A stretch of 64,000 bases of DNA from Scatophagus argus (taxonomy: Eukaryota > Chordata > Actinopteri > Scatophagidae). Under the pieces are notes generated by a model. That model was given only the letters and a program-made list of their open reading frames with translations. It did no database searches and was not told the origin of the DNA. The stretch's first letter is position 1, and every line of letters starts with the position of its first letter. Position numbers and translations under genes: made by a program. This document shows, in pieces, positions 37,112 to 51,300 of this stretch. Where the stretch lies: assembly GCF_020382885.2 (NCBI RefSeq), contig NC_058495.1, positions 5,015,627 through 5,079,626 of the forward strand. The letters run 5' to 3'.

Positions 37112-38094
37112 AGGTAGTATTCTGTTTCAAAACTAATAAGAGGGTAAAAAAAAAGGACATTAAGCTGAGTCTCATGGAAGCAATAGCAACACCAAAGTGA
37201 GTGGGAATGGAAACTGATTCCACCTCAAGGTAGTGCAATAACCTGAAATGAGATCAGTTATCATCCATTGATAACCAGGCCCACATAGAATCTGCACCCA
37301 CAGAAATATGACAAGATCATTCATCAGCATTAAATGAATAGAGATACTGCTTGTAAAAATCACGATGTAAACACAACTCCACCTGGGTGCATATGCGTGA
37401 CAGTCATTTGTTGTTTTCATGTGTGGCATTAAAATCAAAGTTAGTGGTGTGACAGTATATCAAAAATTAGATTTACTTCTGAGGAACTTAGGAGACACCA
37501 TTTGTCACCACGACAACTGCTAGGGATCAGGTGAATACATTTTCGTTATCAAATTACATGAAGATTAGGTACAAAAAAGGTCAGGATACATACAGATACA
37601 CTGCTGCAATCAAATCTGCAGATTCCACACTCTTCCACTGTAGTTTCGGAGATCTGCGTTTTTCATTTAAAAGCTGTCATTACAAAGTTTCAATTTGTCC
37701 TAGATGTCAGCATTATAATAGTCCAAATAATAATAATCTGTGCTGCCAGTGTTGCAAAATTTTCTCAGTAACCTATCACATGGATTTCATAGGCTTTATG
37801 GAAATCACATTCACATGCATGTACACATGACATGCATCTTAGATTTCAGTAAAACTGAATCTGGCAGGCTAACCAACTAGAGCAGCTAATTTATGTCAGC
37901 TAACAGCACAGGAATGCGCATTACTGACATCAGAGACCAATATGTGCCACATCAGTGACCTGCTTTTCTACCCACAGTGCTTCACAGGTCATCGGCGGTG
38001 TTCCGTTATTAATTGAACTCCTATTTGCAATTATTTTAAGCAGGTCTACGTCCTGCATTGTGTTCAGTTTGCCTCTGATGACACATACACCCCT

Positions 38095-38215
38095 TCATGG
38101 TTCAGTTGGTGGACTGGGCTGAAGGTTATCAACCCCTGTATACACATCACACATGTGTTCCCTGATAGTGGATTTATGTTTTATCTCCATTGTGGGACTA
38201 ATAAAGGATTATCTC
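38095..38215 (+). repeat. Possible retroposon 3' tail
   Basis: It ends gtgggactaataaaggatta followed by short TCTC/CTCC repeats, as in some fish LINE 3' ends. The identification is weak. Confidence 0.35.
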
Positions 38216-38749
38216 TCTCCCTCCATAATGTGCATTAAAATAATGAGAAATAAAACTGACTCTATTTTTGTCTAAGGCAGTGACTCACACAAGCAGTTAG
38301 AAAATGCATGGTAATCCACAGGAAGTGACAAAAACGTGACACTACAAGCCTTTGTTTTAACACAGTTCGTGTTTCTTGTTTTGTTTGTTCTTTGTAATCT
38401 ATGCTGGTTTTGGTAAAGAAATAATATTTTACTGAAGTGTATTCATCTACAAAAGTATGGTTTATTAAATCATAGGACCAACTTCATCTAGTTGAAAAGT
38501 TTACATAGTAAAGGAAATCAAGCACAATCAGAGGAAATAATCAGACAATGTGAAAAGAAATAAAGAGAAAACAGACTAACTTAAGATGATGAAATGCAAA
38601 CCCATAGACACAAAAACAACAACTAAAGACACAATAGTTTGAGCATAATAATAAAAAAAATGTGGTGAAATAATTCTGTTTAAAAAAAACAAAACAAAGA
38701 AACTGACAAATGGGCTCAGACAACATCGTCTGCTCAACAGGATTCAAAC

Positions 38750-38935
38750 GAAAACGGAAGTAGGCGGAAGTGAGACCTCTTGTTTGAATGCTTCCTTACG
38801 GCTTTTCATGGACAGCGCGTGACGACCTCTGGCGTCAAATTTAAATTAACAGACATTAACATTTCATAGTGACAGGTCCAGCCGTCAATTAGACATATCC
38901 GAAGTAGTTCATACATATTTTGGTGAGTATGTTTG
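38750..38935 (+). promoter_or_regulatory. ETS-motif cluster, possible promoter with a downstream splice donor
   Basis: Two CGGAAGT motifs (in aaaacggaagtaggcggaag) occur within 20 bp in a locally GC-richer patch. A donor-like TTTTG|GTGAGTATG follows near 38921. A further CGGAAGT occurs near 39160. It could start a noncoding transcript; there is no direct evidence. Confidence 0.3.
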
Positions 38936-39302
38936 GGTTTTTAAGTTGAGCTTTCCCTCAAAACACAGATTTATGATGAAAGAAATTTCATGCCAATATG
39001 TCGACCCTCCCCCGTACTTATTTTGTGTGTTGCCTTTTCTCTCTCCCCGTGTCTTTGTATTTGTGTGCTTCTCTTTTATGGCTGTGCTGCCTCTTAACTG
39101 TAGCCTGTTTCACTTTCCTGTTGCGGAAAAATAAAACACTTAAAGGCCGCCAGTTGACACGGAAGTTTTCTTTTTTAAGGCGACTGCTTCTTTGTCAGAA
39201 CTGCTACAAACAGGCAACAGAAAGTCACCATTATCTGATCACCGTCGTCATTCTTGGACATCCTCTGGTTTGATGTTAGAGATGTGCTTTGGCTTGTCAC
39301 GT

Positions 39303-39374
39303 GGCTCGTTGGTCTAGGGGTATGATTCTCGCTTAGGGTGCGAGAGGTCCCGGGTTCAAATCCCGGACGAGCCC
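39303..39374 (+). tRNA. trnP-AGG: tRNA-Pro (anticodon AGG)
   Basis: This 72-nt gene has a perfect 7-bp acceptor stem (GGCTCGT with ACGAGCC) and discriminator C. Box A is TGGTCTAGGGG. The anticodon stem CTCGC/GCGAG encloses TTAGGGT, with anticodon AGG at 39335-39337. The T arm and box B read GGTTCAAATCC. No intron is present. It looks identical to the vertebrate tRNA-Pro(AGG) as I remember it. CCA is not encoded, as normal for eukaryotes. Transcription is by RNA polymerase III from the internal boxes. Confidence 0.97.
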
Positions 39375-39380
39375 ACTTTG

Positions 39381-39387
39381 TTTTTTT
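39381..39387 (+). terminator. RNA polymerase III terminator
   Basis: A run of seven T starts six bases after the tRNA 3' end. Confidence 0.9.
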
Positions 39388-39680
39388 AGAACAGAATAAA
39401 AGTTTTTATTGTCACTATACAAGTATAGTGAGATGTCGTTCAGAGCCGGATAACAGATGCAAAGAGTAAGAAGTAGTAGATAAGAGTGGTTAAATAGAAT
39501 AAAGGTTCTAAAATGTACAACAATATATACAGCAAAAAAATATAAACAGATATACAAACCTACCTAAGAAAAATTTACAGTTGCTCAGAATAAATAGATA
39601 AGGTGCAGAGTATGTAGTAGTATTGCACAATTTCAAGTATTGCGCGATAGAGTAGTATTATTTCAGAGTAGTAAGAAAGT
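39388..39680 (+). repeat. Dispersed repeat (ttattgtcactatacaagta type) directly after the tRNA
   Basis: It begins agaacagaataaaagttttt, attgtcactatacaagtata, gtgagat, followed by an A-rich tail, as in a common teleost interspersed repeat. Its junction lies at the tRNA terminator. Confidence 0.55.
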
Positions 39681-40170
39681 TTCTCCTCCATTATGCTTGC
39701 ACACACAAGGGTTTGGGGTAGGATGGTAGTCTCAGTAAGAAAACAAACTAAAATATGCAGGAAAAATAATAATAATCCCCATGACATGCAAGTTTCCCTT
39801 TTTATGTCCAAATAAGTAGTTTTAGGTTTGCTACATCTGTATGCTGCATGACAATATCACAAATAGTAAAATAACTAAAATAATCAAACCCAAGACATAA
39901 GATATGCACTTTTCCATCAAATGAAAATAAGGTACATATCTTGTGTATCATTTTACACACATTTCTGGCAACATTCCTACACAAGCTTTAGCTCAGTAAT
40001 AAGCAAGTAATTTCCATTAACATAAATCTAAATTAAAGAGCAAACAACTGGAACAACAGTTCAAATAGTTAAAGGTAATTATGTACATAAACAAGCAATA
40101 AACAAATGAGACTGGTTCTAAAATGATTATTGGATACATTTATTAGTCAACAACATTTCGCATAACAAAT

Positions 40171-40235
40171 TGTAGTGGGAAGTAAGTACAGTTACTCAAG
40201 AAGTGTACTTAACTACAGCTTTTAGGTAGGCCATT
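40171..40235 (+). repeat. Fragment of dispersed repeat (gtagtgggaagtaagtacag type)
   Basis: It shares the alternating aagtac/cttaac pattern with 14742-14825. Confidence 0.45.
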
Positions 40236-40974
40236 TGTGCTTTACTTTTACACATTTCAGTGATATTACCAAACAGCTACAACCTTAAATTATTCCATTA
40301 ACCCTTGAATGCATTAATATAACATATATAACACTATAAGACGGGTCATTCCTTCAAAATGCCTTTATCTTTGATGCATTTTGGCAGTAATATTTTTGTA
40401 CTGCTGACCAGTGTGTTCATTGCTTTCAATACCCACAAGAGGGCACAATTTACTAAACTATTTTTATTACATTCTGCAGGCTTTATTGTATGTTTGTAGC
40501 ATGTGGATGCTACAGGATGCATCCTCTTCACAAAAATATAATTTTCATGCAATATTGGTACATTGGTACACAAAACTGGTACAATTTCAGGTATGTAATT
40601 ACATTTTTATTTGCTTTATTTTTTTTTTTTACCTAAAAGGGGTAAGCAACTGCTTTTTTTGCATGTTGCCATGAGAAAAGTATTAGAAAAAGAATGTTGT
40701 TTGACAGAAATCAGGTGACACATATAGTACTGTAATTGTCCATATCCCTTTTTTATTTCTTGTGCCATGTTCTTGCCCCTTTTTATCAAAAAAAAAATGC
40801 AAACTTGAAAATAACTTGATCAGCACACAACATGCTCAAGAGAACTGAGTGAAACTTGTCCATGCTAACATCTGTACCAAATAACTATGGGAGCGACATT
40901 CCTGTTTTTTAAGTGACTTGACACCATTTTCACAGGTTTTTTGTTTTTTTTTTACGAGTAAGAGAAAGCACCCC

Positions 40975-41042
40975 TCCATTCCCTATTTGGCCATCCTGCT
41001 TATCTTGTTCAGGGTCGAACTACAGAAGCTTATCCCAGTACA
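40975..41042 (-). mobile_element. Degenerate L2/Maui-like tail
   Basis: catcctgcttatcttgttca, gggtcgaac and agcttatcccag resemble the reverse complement of the retroposon tail at 28951-29052. Confidence 0.4.
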
Positions 41043-42465
41043 CACTTAGGAAGAAGCATGTTGACACTTGTATATGCAGATAAACACAGTCACAATCCCA
41101 GCTAAGATTTAAAGTGAAAAATGCGTGCCTTGTTGCTTTGGAAGGACTTAAATCAGTTGTTAGAATTCGGAGATATTTTTAATGCAGGCTTTTCCCCTGC
41201 TTTAGTCATAATCCAATGTAACTCAGTTACCCCACAGGCTGCATTACAAACATGAAAGTCAATCTCAATTTCAGCATGTTGCTGTTGGTCACATCAGATG
41301 AGTTAAATTCCCATACTTTCCTGATCTTTCCACTGCAAACATATCTTCATTAATTGCTTCATCTTACTGGAAGTACACACAGTGAGGAGTCAAAATTAAC
41401 TTGGCAAATTAAAAAAAAAGCAGTGAGCAAAAGCTTTTGTCATATTATAATGTCAAGAAAAGAAAACTGACGCATTTAAAATGGAACCATCAAATATTTC
41501 TCTTTTTTGCTTGAAAAATTACTTAAACAATTAATTAAAATAGTTATATCATCTTGCTAGCTATAGCCAATTAAGATAGCTCCATGAGTTGTTGGAATAC
41601 AGTCTCTGACTGAATTTTTAAAAATAAAAGAAAAATCCTGTAAAAGGGTTTGTAAATGTGTTTTAATGGCTCCATTCAGGTTATTGTGCTATAAGACCAA
41701 CTGATACCCGGGACACATTGCATGCCTCACGGAACGTCTTGCCTTTCATTGTGGCGTTTATGCTAACCTCAAGCATAAATGCGCACAACATCTCTATTAA
41801 TGAGATTTTTTTTAGCATAGTACTTATTAATATAGTTAGGTAATGAGATGTGTCTTGGCCTTTGATGTAACAGGTAGTAAGCCAGTTAGGCAGACATACT
41901 AATGAGTACAATTTGTGTTAGAGCAAGTAAATACACCAAATTAACCATTCCTTACACTTTTGCTTTAGTGCTTTTTTGTTTTGTTTTTCTATATGCTTAA
42001 ACTGCTGAGTATTGCTCTTAATAAAGCCCCCCCATGCACACTGCTTCAGGATGTTCTGGAATCCAAATGAACAGATCTGGTCAGCATAGTTTCAGTTACT
42101 AAGCTGTTACTGGACAATTACTGTTTGGGGAGGGATTTAGAAAATGGTGGTAATAGTCAATATCCTGTTCCTTCTCACATCTGTCTCCTGTTTTGGTAGA
42201 TAACAAACTGTACTTACCTGTGAATGTGTACTATGGTCACATACGAGTTTCTAGGTCCAGTAGATATAAAGTGGATGTTTTCAGAATTTCAAACGACTTT
42301 CAGGAGGATCAGGTGTAACATCACTGAATTAGTATAGATGTGTATTTATTATTTTGTCAGTTCACTTGCCATCACACTCAACAAATTGGCTGTGACTGTG
42401 GGACCTCTAAATTGATGTAAAATTATTGTTCCAAGTGTCAGTGCTTCTGGTCAGATTTTGAAAGG

Positions 42466-42722
42466 CTGCAGCTAATAATTATTTTCATTATAAATTAATA
42501 TGCTGATTATTTACTTGACTGGTGAATTTTTTGGTCTACAATGAACCAGAAACCAGTGAAAAATATAATTAATTTTGGGTAATTAATTTTGTTAAGCTCA
42601 AGACAGTTTGACTGAAACAGTCAGATATTTTCTGCTTTTGCGTGAGAAAAATAACTTTTGGAGTTAATCAGTAATAAAATAACTAAACAAAATAGTTGAT
42701 TATTTGACCAATTGCAGCTCTG
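42466..42722. mobile_element. hAT-type MITE
   Basis: It starts aggctgcagctaataattat and ends tgaccaattgcagctct, giving inverted aggctgcag/ttgcagct ends. The interior is typical of a common fish MITE (gattatttacttgactggtg near the left, atagttgattatttgaccaa at the right). The target duplication could not be assigned. Confidence 0.65.
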
Positions 42723-44679
42723 GATTTACCAACAGCAAAAAATTAATACCATATCAACTGAATGTTACGGAAATTTTACCCAACCAAAAAACAAGTCAGT
42801 ACTGCAGTTGTCAGTCACAAATTTTACTACAAAACTTTGTCTTGATCCAGTTTATCAGTCCATTGTCTTTGAGGTGAACAACTCCTATTAGGTACTATTA
42901 GTTGGCTTTTATGGGAAATTGTGGGATACCACAAACCACAAACAGTTCAAATGCTTGGTAGTAGCTCAACTTACAAAACTGGTCTGGAATGCAAGTTAGT
43001 TTTGTCTCATCTACTTTTTATTTCAACCTGTTGTCTAAACACATTTGAGGCAGTTCAACTGGCAAAAGACATGATGAAATTCCTTAGTTTCTGATTGATA
43101 AACAAATGCTTATGTATATTAACTTATCTACTTGCTGCTTGTTGTCAGCCCACTGTCATTTCACCATGAATCCATCTTCAGTTGCCATTATACCTTGACC
43201 CAAGACATTGTTCACACCATTGAAATTTCAAACAATTTTGCAACAGAACCACTACCCAGTCTGAAGAAGGATGCTTATTTTCTGAATGATAATCAGAGTT
43301 ATCAGATTGATCTGTAGTGTTTCAGTGTGTGGGAATAAACACATAAAGGTTGTTTATGTTTATCTTTGTCTATGGCAAAGGTGGACAGAGCAAAGAGTGC
43401 TAGTTGAAGAGCAATGCCAGAATGAGCACCAGCGGCAATCGACATCACGACAGAAGACTCTGACAGAAAAAGCTAAGATGACAGAAAGAGATAGCGGCTT
43501 TTAGTTGTTGGCAAGAGCATCATGAAATAGTAGGTTGCAAGAGAGAAGTTGAGTTGGACTTACTATTGGACTCTAAATAATATTAGCTCACTTGCTATGT
43601 CATCTATTGTTAACACTTACTTGATGTTTGGCTTTGTTAGCAAAGTTGTCAACTTGCTAGTTTTTTATCATAAGCCAAATGAGCCCATCTCAACGGGAGT
43701 TTAGCTGTTAGCATTTTATATCCAAGTGTTAGTTCTGGTTCATGTTGTGTTAGCTGCTTACATTTAAGTGAGCATTCTAATAATTTAATTATCAGACCAT
43801 TCTGCATTTCCATTTGTAAACTGGCAATAGACAAGTTCTTTGCTCTAACTTTACATTATGAAGTAAATATTAATTGTACAGTGTAACCAATCTTGGTTCC
43901 CTATGAATTATTTCATGGTGCAGTTTTGTCTGCCACCGGGGAGCACAAATTCTCTTGGGAAAATGAAGGCTGGTTGGCAGTCTAGCATCATTTCAAACAT
44001 TTCAGACTTTAGTCCTGTGTTGTTGGTAGTTCCTACTCAAAGGAACATGGAAAGTGATCCAGTTGTCTTTGCGACAGTAGCGTAACATACATGACAGTGG
44101 AACCCAGAATTGTTTTCGTTTATCTTTTTAAATTTCTTGTTATTCATCTTATCTGCTGCTTCTGGTGCCTTAGCAGTGCCAGCTTATAGTGTACTGCTAA
44201 GAGATTTATTCCTCAAAGTTCATCCAAATAATGTGTCAGGGCAAGTGGCATGACCAACAAACTTCATTTTTTAAATGATTGGCATGAGCGACTTTTCAGG
44301 CTTTGTGTGGTTTGGCAAGCAGAGATATCTTGGTTCACAGCCATAATACAAGAAAAATGAAACATAACCACATACACTGAAAGCTGAATCAACAGATTCT
44401 GCAAACAGTTGTTCTCTTTCCTCCAGAGTTCTCAAAAATGGGAGATTTATTTTTCCCCCCAAGAACACCGTGTGGCTAAGAAGAGATCTGAGATGACATA
44501 AGAACACACACATCAAAAAAATCTTTTGTGGTTAACCTGAGACAGACTATCAGCTTTGAAGCAGAAACTGAGGTAAGAGGTCTGACTCCCCCACTGTCTT
44601 TCCATTTTTCTTTTATATTTGCTTGTTTACTTATTTCTGTCTTTCATTTTTTGACATGTTAGCAAATGGTTGGTCATTC

Positions 44680-44860
44680 TACCACTTTGGTCCAAACTGA
44701 AGTGTCTCAGCAACTATTTAATATATTGCTATGAAATCTTGTACATTCATAGTCCTAAGAGGATGCAACCTATGGACTTTGGTGAATCTCTGAGTTATGA
44801 TTTAGCCCTGCCATGAGGTTGACATTTTTGGTTGATAGTGAAATGTCTCAGTGCTATAGC
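44680..44860 (+). repeat. Dispersed fish repeat (gtgtctcagcaactatttaa type)
   Basis: Phrases such as tgctatgaaatcttgtacat, tatggactttggtgaatctc and tgccatgaggttgacatttt form a recurrent teleost interspersed repeat of unclear class. Confidence 0.55.
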
Positions 44861-45357
44861 CAATATTGGCTATGGTCAACTAAAGGAAATCTTGGTCAAC
44901 TGAAATTCTCCCTACTGTTCAGCTAATTTGCTCGATGGGGGAAAAAATCCTGCATGTTATCTCTGGACTAGCTAAAACGTGCTACTGTGTGACTCTGATG
45001 CAGTTGCCTCTCTCTCGCACATACACTACATCCCCTCATGCAGGAGGCATGATATACTGAGAAATATAGGGGGATTTTCCTGGCGGCGATGAGCCTAATC
45101 ATTGTTGTGTGTGTAAAAATTGTTGGCAAGGGCAGTGCAATGGACATTAACTGATATGTAAAAGTCCCACATTAGAGATTTAAGTAAAATGTAACTTTTG
45201 TGTGAAAATGTTATTCAAAATGTACATACAATATAAACCTATTTGGGAACAAACATGACAATAGAAAAAAATAAAGCCATCAGTGGAGCGGGCCCTGTAA
45301 AAGCTCATTAAATGGACTGTCATTCCAGTGGTAGCAATAATAAATAGCTGTAGTGGT

Positions 45358-45376
45358 GATAATAATAATAATAATA
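45358..45376 (+). repeat. (AAT)n microsatellite
   Basis: Six consecutive ATA/AAT units. Confidence 0.9.
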
Positions 45377-48300
45377 TTGTTACAGTTACAGTCTTCATTT
45401 TGACAAATTGTCACCACATAAGCATGCCAAATTACCTATTAATAGCATAAGCTGTTTGCAGTGCACCCATTTGCAAATGCCTGCATCACTGTTTTCATAG
45501 CAAAGAAAGCTTTAAAAAGTGCTGCTTCTCAAGCAGAGATATGATATCCTCAGCAAGTGGAGGTCATGCGGTTCCTGTCTTTGTGTTAAGATTTGACTGT
45601 ATTATGATTCTGAAAAGGAGTATGACTTTTGGCTCAGATTCACTTCAGTATCTTTGCCTCACGTCTTTTTTCGTGCTGCTAAATTTCCATGTATATTGCA
45701 GGTCATAGCCACTAATTTCCTGATGCAAATGCCATCCAGACCAATGAATTAAATCACGGAGGAGCACAGTGAGCATTTCATTCCCCACCATCCCCTGTAA
45801 TGTTAATCTAGCCTTGTCAGATAATTTTTTATTGCAGATACTTAGTTAGATTTAAAAAGATGCAACTTTGGTGCTGGAACCTAGCCATGGTTCTCGTCTT
45901 TGAAAAAATAAAAATAGAAACGGCAATTGAAAACAATCAATTATGTCTAGGTTATTGTCTGTTCTCCCTTGTGTATATTTGCCATCATTCCTTCTCACTT
46001 TCTTTGGTTCTGTCACCCCTCCCCCTTTTTCCCCCAGTAATCAGTGGTTAATCCCATTTTATAGCCAGATGGACAGATAGTAGGTCTTAGCTTCAGCAGC
46101 ATGGGACTACCGTCTGATCACCTTCTGATTATAAACATGTTTTGCAGTGGCGTTTTACTCTCCAATGCTTAGATGATTTGGATGAAATAATACTTTATAG
46201 GAAATGTGACTGATTACAGTAATATGAAGTCTGTATAACCAGCCACAAAAATTAAATCTTCATGGTCAAAAACATGCAAATGTGTGACAGAGCTTACAGA
46301 ATTTACTGAAAACTCTGCTTTCATTTATGTATCCAGTCAGTTTAAGGGAAGAATGTATACATAATGATTAACCATTGAGGTTTGTTTAGAAATAAGTGGA
46401 TCTCAACAGTCACTCATTAGCACACATCAAAGAGTCCTTTGCTTCACCAGAATTTCAAGAAGCCATTCACATGCTGCCATCTTGAATAAGCAAATGGAAG
46501 CTATTTGCTCTAACGAAGAGTAACTGGACCTTCTGTTAATTGCCATGTAATGAGGAAAAGGCCCCAAATATTGTGTTTTAATTGGAGGCATTATCAACAG
46601 TAGCAGCCTGTGGGAGGAGGGATTTAGGTTCAGCAGTCAGGTTAATTGGATATTAACTGTACTTGGCAAGTTATTCTCTTGGCCGATCATCAGATGAATA
46701 CAGCAGTTTTGGGACATTGGCCAAAGTAAAATGCACAGCTGAAACCAACACTGCTGCAAATTATGTAAGAGCCAGCCATCCGGACTGTGACGTGTGATTA
46801 CTCAACAGGAAAATAGAGGTGTTGAGGGAACACAGGATGATTGGCTTTCTAAGCACGTATTGGGTACTGCTGTGTTTTATCAGTTCAAAGAGCAGATCAG
46901 TGTTGAGTGGGTAATGAAAAACATTCTGATTCCATTGCCCATGAAAACACCTTGCTGCTTCGGCTTTCTGGTTCATACCAGATCTGGTGATTAGAAAGAT
47001 GTTGCCTGTTTTAGTTTATCCTCTCTTGAAACCCCAGAGGATTGTTACAGTAAAGCTGGATGAAACCAGAAGGTCACTTCATCTACACCGGATAAAACCA
47101 CTAATCCACAACCAATGGTATGTTCACTCGATTGATTTTAAGTCATGCAAGAGCTGATAAAGATTCGTTAGAGTGGATTTTTGCCAGCAGACATTGACTC
47201 AACATTGCCTGTCTTATCATGTAGGATAGGTGTAGTAGAAAAACATGTTGTTTTATATAACATGCCTGTATATGAAAGGCAGTATTTTACATCCTGGATG
47301 AGCGGAAGAAGACGAAGATGAAGCATTTTACATTTTCACTTACATTACATTTATATTTAATGTAATCTAATTATAAAGTAGATTATGCAAATCTCCAGAA
47401 ATGTCTAGTCCTGCCTGAAAATGTAAACTTCCTGGAATTCCTTCATCCTGCATCTGTGATAGTAAATGTTCTTTGACCTCAGATACAGAACTTCATTTAG
47501 ATTTTTGTCTTTCCTGGTTAATCTATTGTAGTGTCAGCTTACTGGCTGAAAAAGGTCATTAAAGAATAACTTGGTGTCCACTTGCAAACTTCGAGGTAGG
47601 GAGGGGAGTAGTTCTGCGTTCACTGTGTGGATCAACTTATGCGTGCAGCTGTGGAGGGAGAGCTGAGACACTGGGTGGGGGAGGATAGTGAGGGCCAAAA
47701 GGAGAGGGCAGGGGGAATGTGTGGGAGCCAGGAGACTACAAAAGAGATCAGCTCTCTTTCGTTTCAATGCTCTGCTCTCATGAAATGGAGAGAGAAAGCT
47801 GATGCAGAGATGTAGCGTCTAATCCAAACAAATTAATCTGAACAAAATGTTGTTGCAGTTTTGGAAATACATCATAATCTTAAATTCACTTTTCAGTATT
47901 GCCAAGGTAAGTTTGTCTATCATAATGGTTAAGTTTTTGTTTTTGTCAGTACTTACGTTTCTGAGAAAATTCTGACTTTACTGCAACAGCAAGCACAGTC
48001 CTGCAGAGAGAATATTCAAGATGACGTACAGCAGAAAGCCATCTAAGAAAAAGCCATAATTTCACGACTGCTCATGAGCAAAACTTGTGGCATCAGTGAA
48101 CACTTCAATCAAATCTTTACGAGCAACTTCAAGAGATTGAGCTCAAAATTTCGCATGTGGAAGAGAGGCTGGGCAAAGTGCTCCTCTCAGACTTCCTCCA
48201 AGATGAACATTTGCTTTTGATTAGCCATGGGTGCTTCAACATCAGAACTGTGGTGGTCTTGTTACACTGCTGCCCAACAACCTATGCTGAAGGTTTGCTG

Positions 48301-51300
48301 CACTGTGCCTGAAACACCTAAACCCCATCGTCTCTCTGACTCTTTCTGTCTCTGTGGTTGTCTCGTCAACAACGCTGAAACAGTGGTGACCTGTGTGCTG
48401 ACTGCCTGAGCCATAAATCTGTTTAAAAAGAAGTCTCCTCAGGAAGTCAATATTGTGTAAACTTTACAGCACATTACTCTTCAGGCATACCAGAAGTAGT
48501 TTGTGTGGATGTGTACGTGTTTATGTGTGTGTTTGTGAATGGGGGGCTATTTAGCACAGTATGATTGGAATAGCTGTCATGCTTAGTTTAATTATTCTGC
48601 CAGGAATGTGGTGATAAACAGACAACAAGAAGTTGTCTTACTCCCTGTGTATTTAACCCATACCCCTACTGAACATCACATGCTTTGGTATTCAGGTAGA
48701 GATGAAAACAATAGTTGGAAGAATAGGACTGGCATATCTATGGCACATTATTTATGGCACTATTCAAAATATTTCAACTTCAGTCCCAACATCAATCCAA
48801 TGCATGTAAATATGAAATATGTCACCTTGAGTAGGTTTATCAAGTAAATGTAAATGAATGTGCTAGCATTCGTCAAGTGTCATATTCTTTGTTGTGAGTG
48901 GCAGGTTATTATACCTTCTCATACTGACTGGAAGTACATCCCTTTTTAACTATATTTTCATGTATCTGTCATTCAGTTCTCTTATATTTTAAGAAAATAA
49001 GAAGACACAAATCAGTCAATGACAGAACAATTCATCAAATTCTTTAAATTATAAAGAATACCTTTACTTTTCTCTTCATCATTAGTCTCTCCCATCAAAC
49101 TTATTGCTATTTTTGTCTCAAAACTTACTCCAGATAAATGAAAATAAAATAGAAGGCATTATATCGGGTCTTCCGTTTTAACCCAAACACCAGTACATGT
49201 CAGGTATTGAGTAGTGAACATTTGAAAGGAATGATTACGCACACCAAGTCAGATCAAAAACCCACACAGTTGTACCTGAAATCTACAGCTGTTCTCATGC
49301 ATCAACGACAAACTTGTCTTTATGTCCAGTGTTTATGTACATGCAGAAGCCTACCCCTAGTTTGAAAACTGTTCTAGGACTAATCTGTGGTGCCATCGAT
49401 CGACTCTCTCTCAAGCCGCTGCACTGACAGTTAATGGGAGACTGACTTTGGCTCTGTGTGACAGTATGATAAGAGACAGCAAAGCAGACAAATAAGAGCT
49501 ACCTTATCAATGGCTAACAGTTGGTCATCCCAGTAGGTGAAATGAGTTTGGCTGACACACAGACAACACAAAGGGGGAAGCTCAGAAGTCATTCTTTGTT
49601 TACACTAAAAGCCACAAGAACAGAGTGACAAGCTGCCAACCTAAAGCACGTATGTTTTTGAAAGGGCTCTGTAACTGTTTTCATTTCTGTGGTGAGATAT
49701 AGATGATAGAATATTTTGTGTAAAGTTAAAAGCTGGGTTTCATGTGCTTCTAATTAGTTTGTAAATTTTCTGGTGTCTGACGTCTTTCCCTGACTTTATT
49801 GCAGATTTTTCCTTCCATAAATTTGACCACTGCAGGTCTCACTCTCACATTCATTCATTTCCCACAGTCCCTGCACATTTTGGGAGCATTTTAGGTCAGT
49901 ACATTTGTGGCAGCGAGGCTGTTCAGAGAATTGGAGAAACCAAATGGAAATATGTGCAGAAGTCAAGGTCCAGGCCTGATTTTTTTTCTGTCCTCATTAG
50001 CTGATTAGATCTCATGTTGGCTGCCCCAAGAGAGGTGATGGGATGATGGGGGTGCTGAGAAAGGCGATTAGGACATGTTCACCTCTTCCCTGCAGGAAAT
50101 TATCAGAGACTATGGGATTATGAACACATCCAGAAATGGGCCCAGCGGATAACAAAAGTACTAAGTACTGGTATCCAAAAAATAGGTGTAACACTTTGTG
50201 GTAACCTTGGTAAAAAAAAAAAATTATTGCAAATACAAAACAAATGATTTGAATTCATCAAAATTAAATGGAGGTTTATTTCCTGTGATATGAGTAGGTT
50301 GCATAGTGAATCAGGTTGTGGATCATTATGGTGTTCATTAAAAGCACTCAGCTGAATTAGATTACCCAAAGGAGGGGGGGGTCATTGACTCCATTTTTGC
50401 TCAGAGAAGGATCTCTGCTTTGAAAAGGGGAGAATTAGCATCTTCTTGCAGCCTCACTGCTTCTTTTATACAGCAGCCCGGAGCTGTCAGCCTTGCCTCG
50501 CTTTCTCAGTTTGATCTGCCTGAGGCTCTGAATCCCAACACACTCCCTTTTTTTCCACGATTATTTAACCATACCCACAGTGAATCAAAGGGCTGGAGAT
50601 CATGACAGAGATTGAAGAGAGAGCTCCTGCTATAGAGACCGAGAGATTGATTGATATAAAACATCATCACTCAAAGTAAAATTGGCCAAATCAAAGAGAG
50701 GGAGAGAGATAAGACAGCAGAGTCAGTGAAATGGAAAGCCTCGAGCTGTCACACCACACTGCTCAGAGAGGTTGAGGTGATGTGTTTGATGAGTTACTTG
50801 ATGTCAGTGGTGTCATGGCGAGTGATGCTTTGATGACACAGTCATAACTTTTCAGGGTCAATCAAGATCCATATCTGCAGCAGAATGACTGCAGTTTTTC
50901 TGTTACACTTGACTTGAACTGAGGCTCTGATGAACAACTGGAGATGAAGAACTTCTACAGAGAGCATTACATAGACAAAATTTAATATGCAAGCAATTTT
51001 TCAGATCTCGTTTTAATAGGAGTTAGCAAGGACAGAGATTGTATCTGAAAATGTCAAGACTGCTTTGTAATTTCTTAGATTAAAGAAAAAATACATTAGC
51101 TTTTCCCATTTCCCCCCCAAAGGGAGCTTCAAGTATGGAGATTGCTTAATTCTGTATCACAAACAGAATTAATCAATTACAAACTAAAGGATCCCCGAGA
51201 ACTAAAAATGATGTTTAGTGGGTTTGAACAATACTTAGCTGCAGACAGGAAGAGTTTGTAATGACTGGGCCAGTGGTGGGTCATTGAGGCTGCATTTGCT

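Larger units (their letters stand above)
36962..39302. other. Intergenic DNA between guca2b and tRNA-Pro
   Basis: It contains the CA microsatellite (37040), a possible retroposon tail (38095-38215) and an ETS-motif cluster (38755). Otherwise it is AT-rich without recognisable coding content. Confidence 0.55.
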
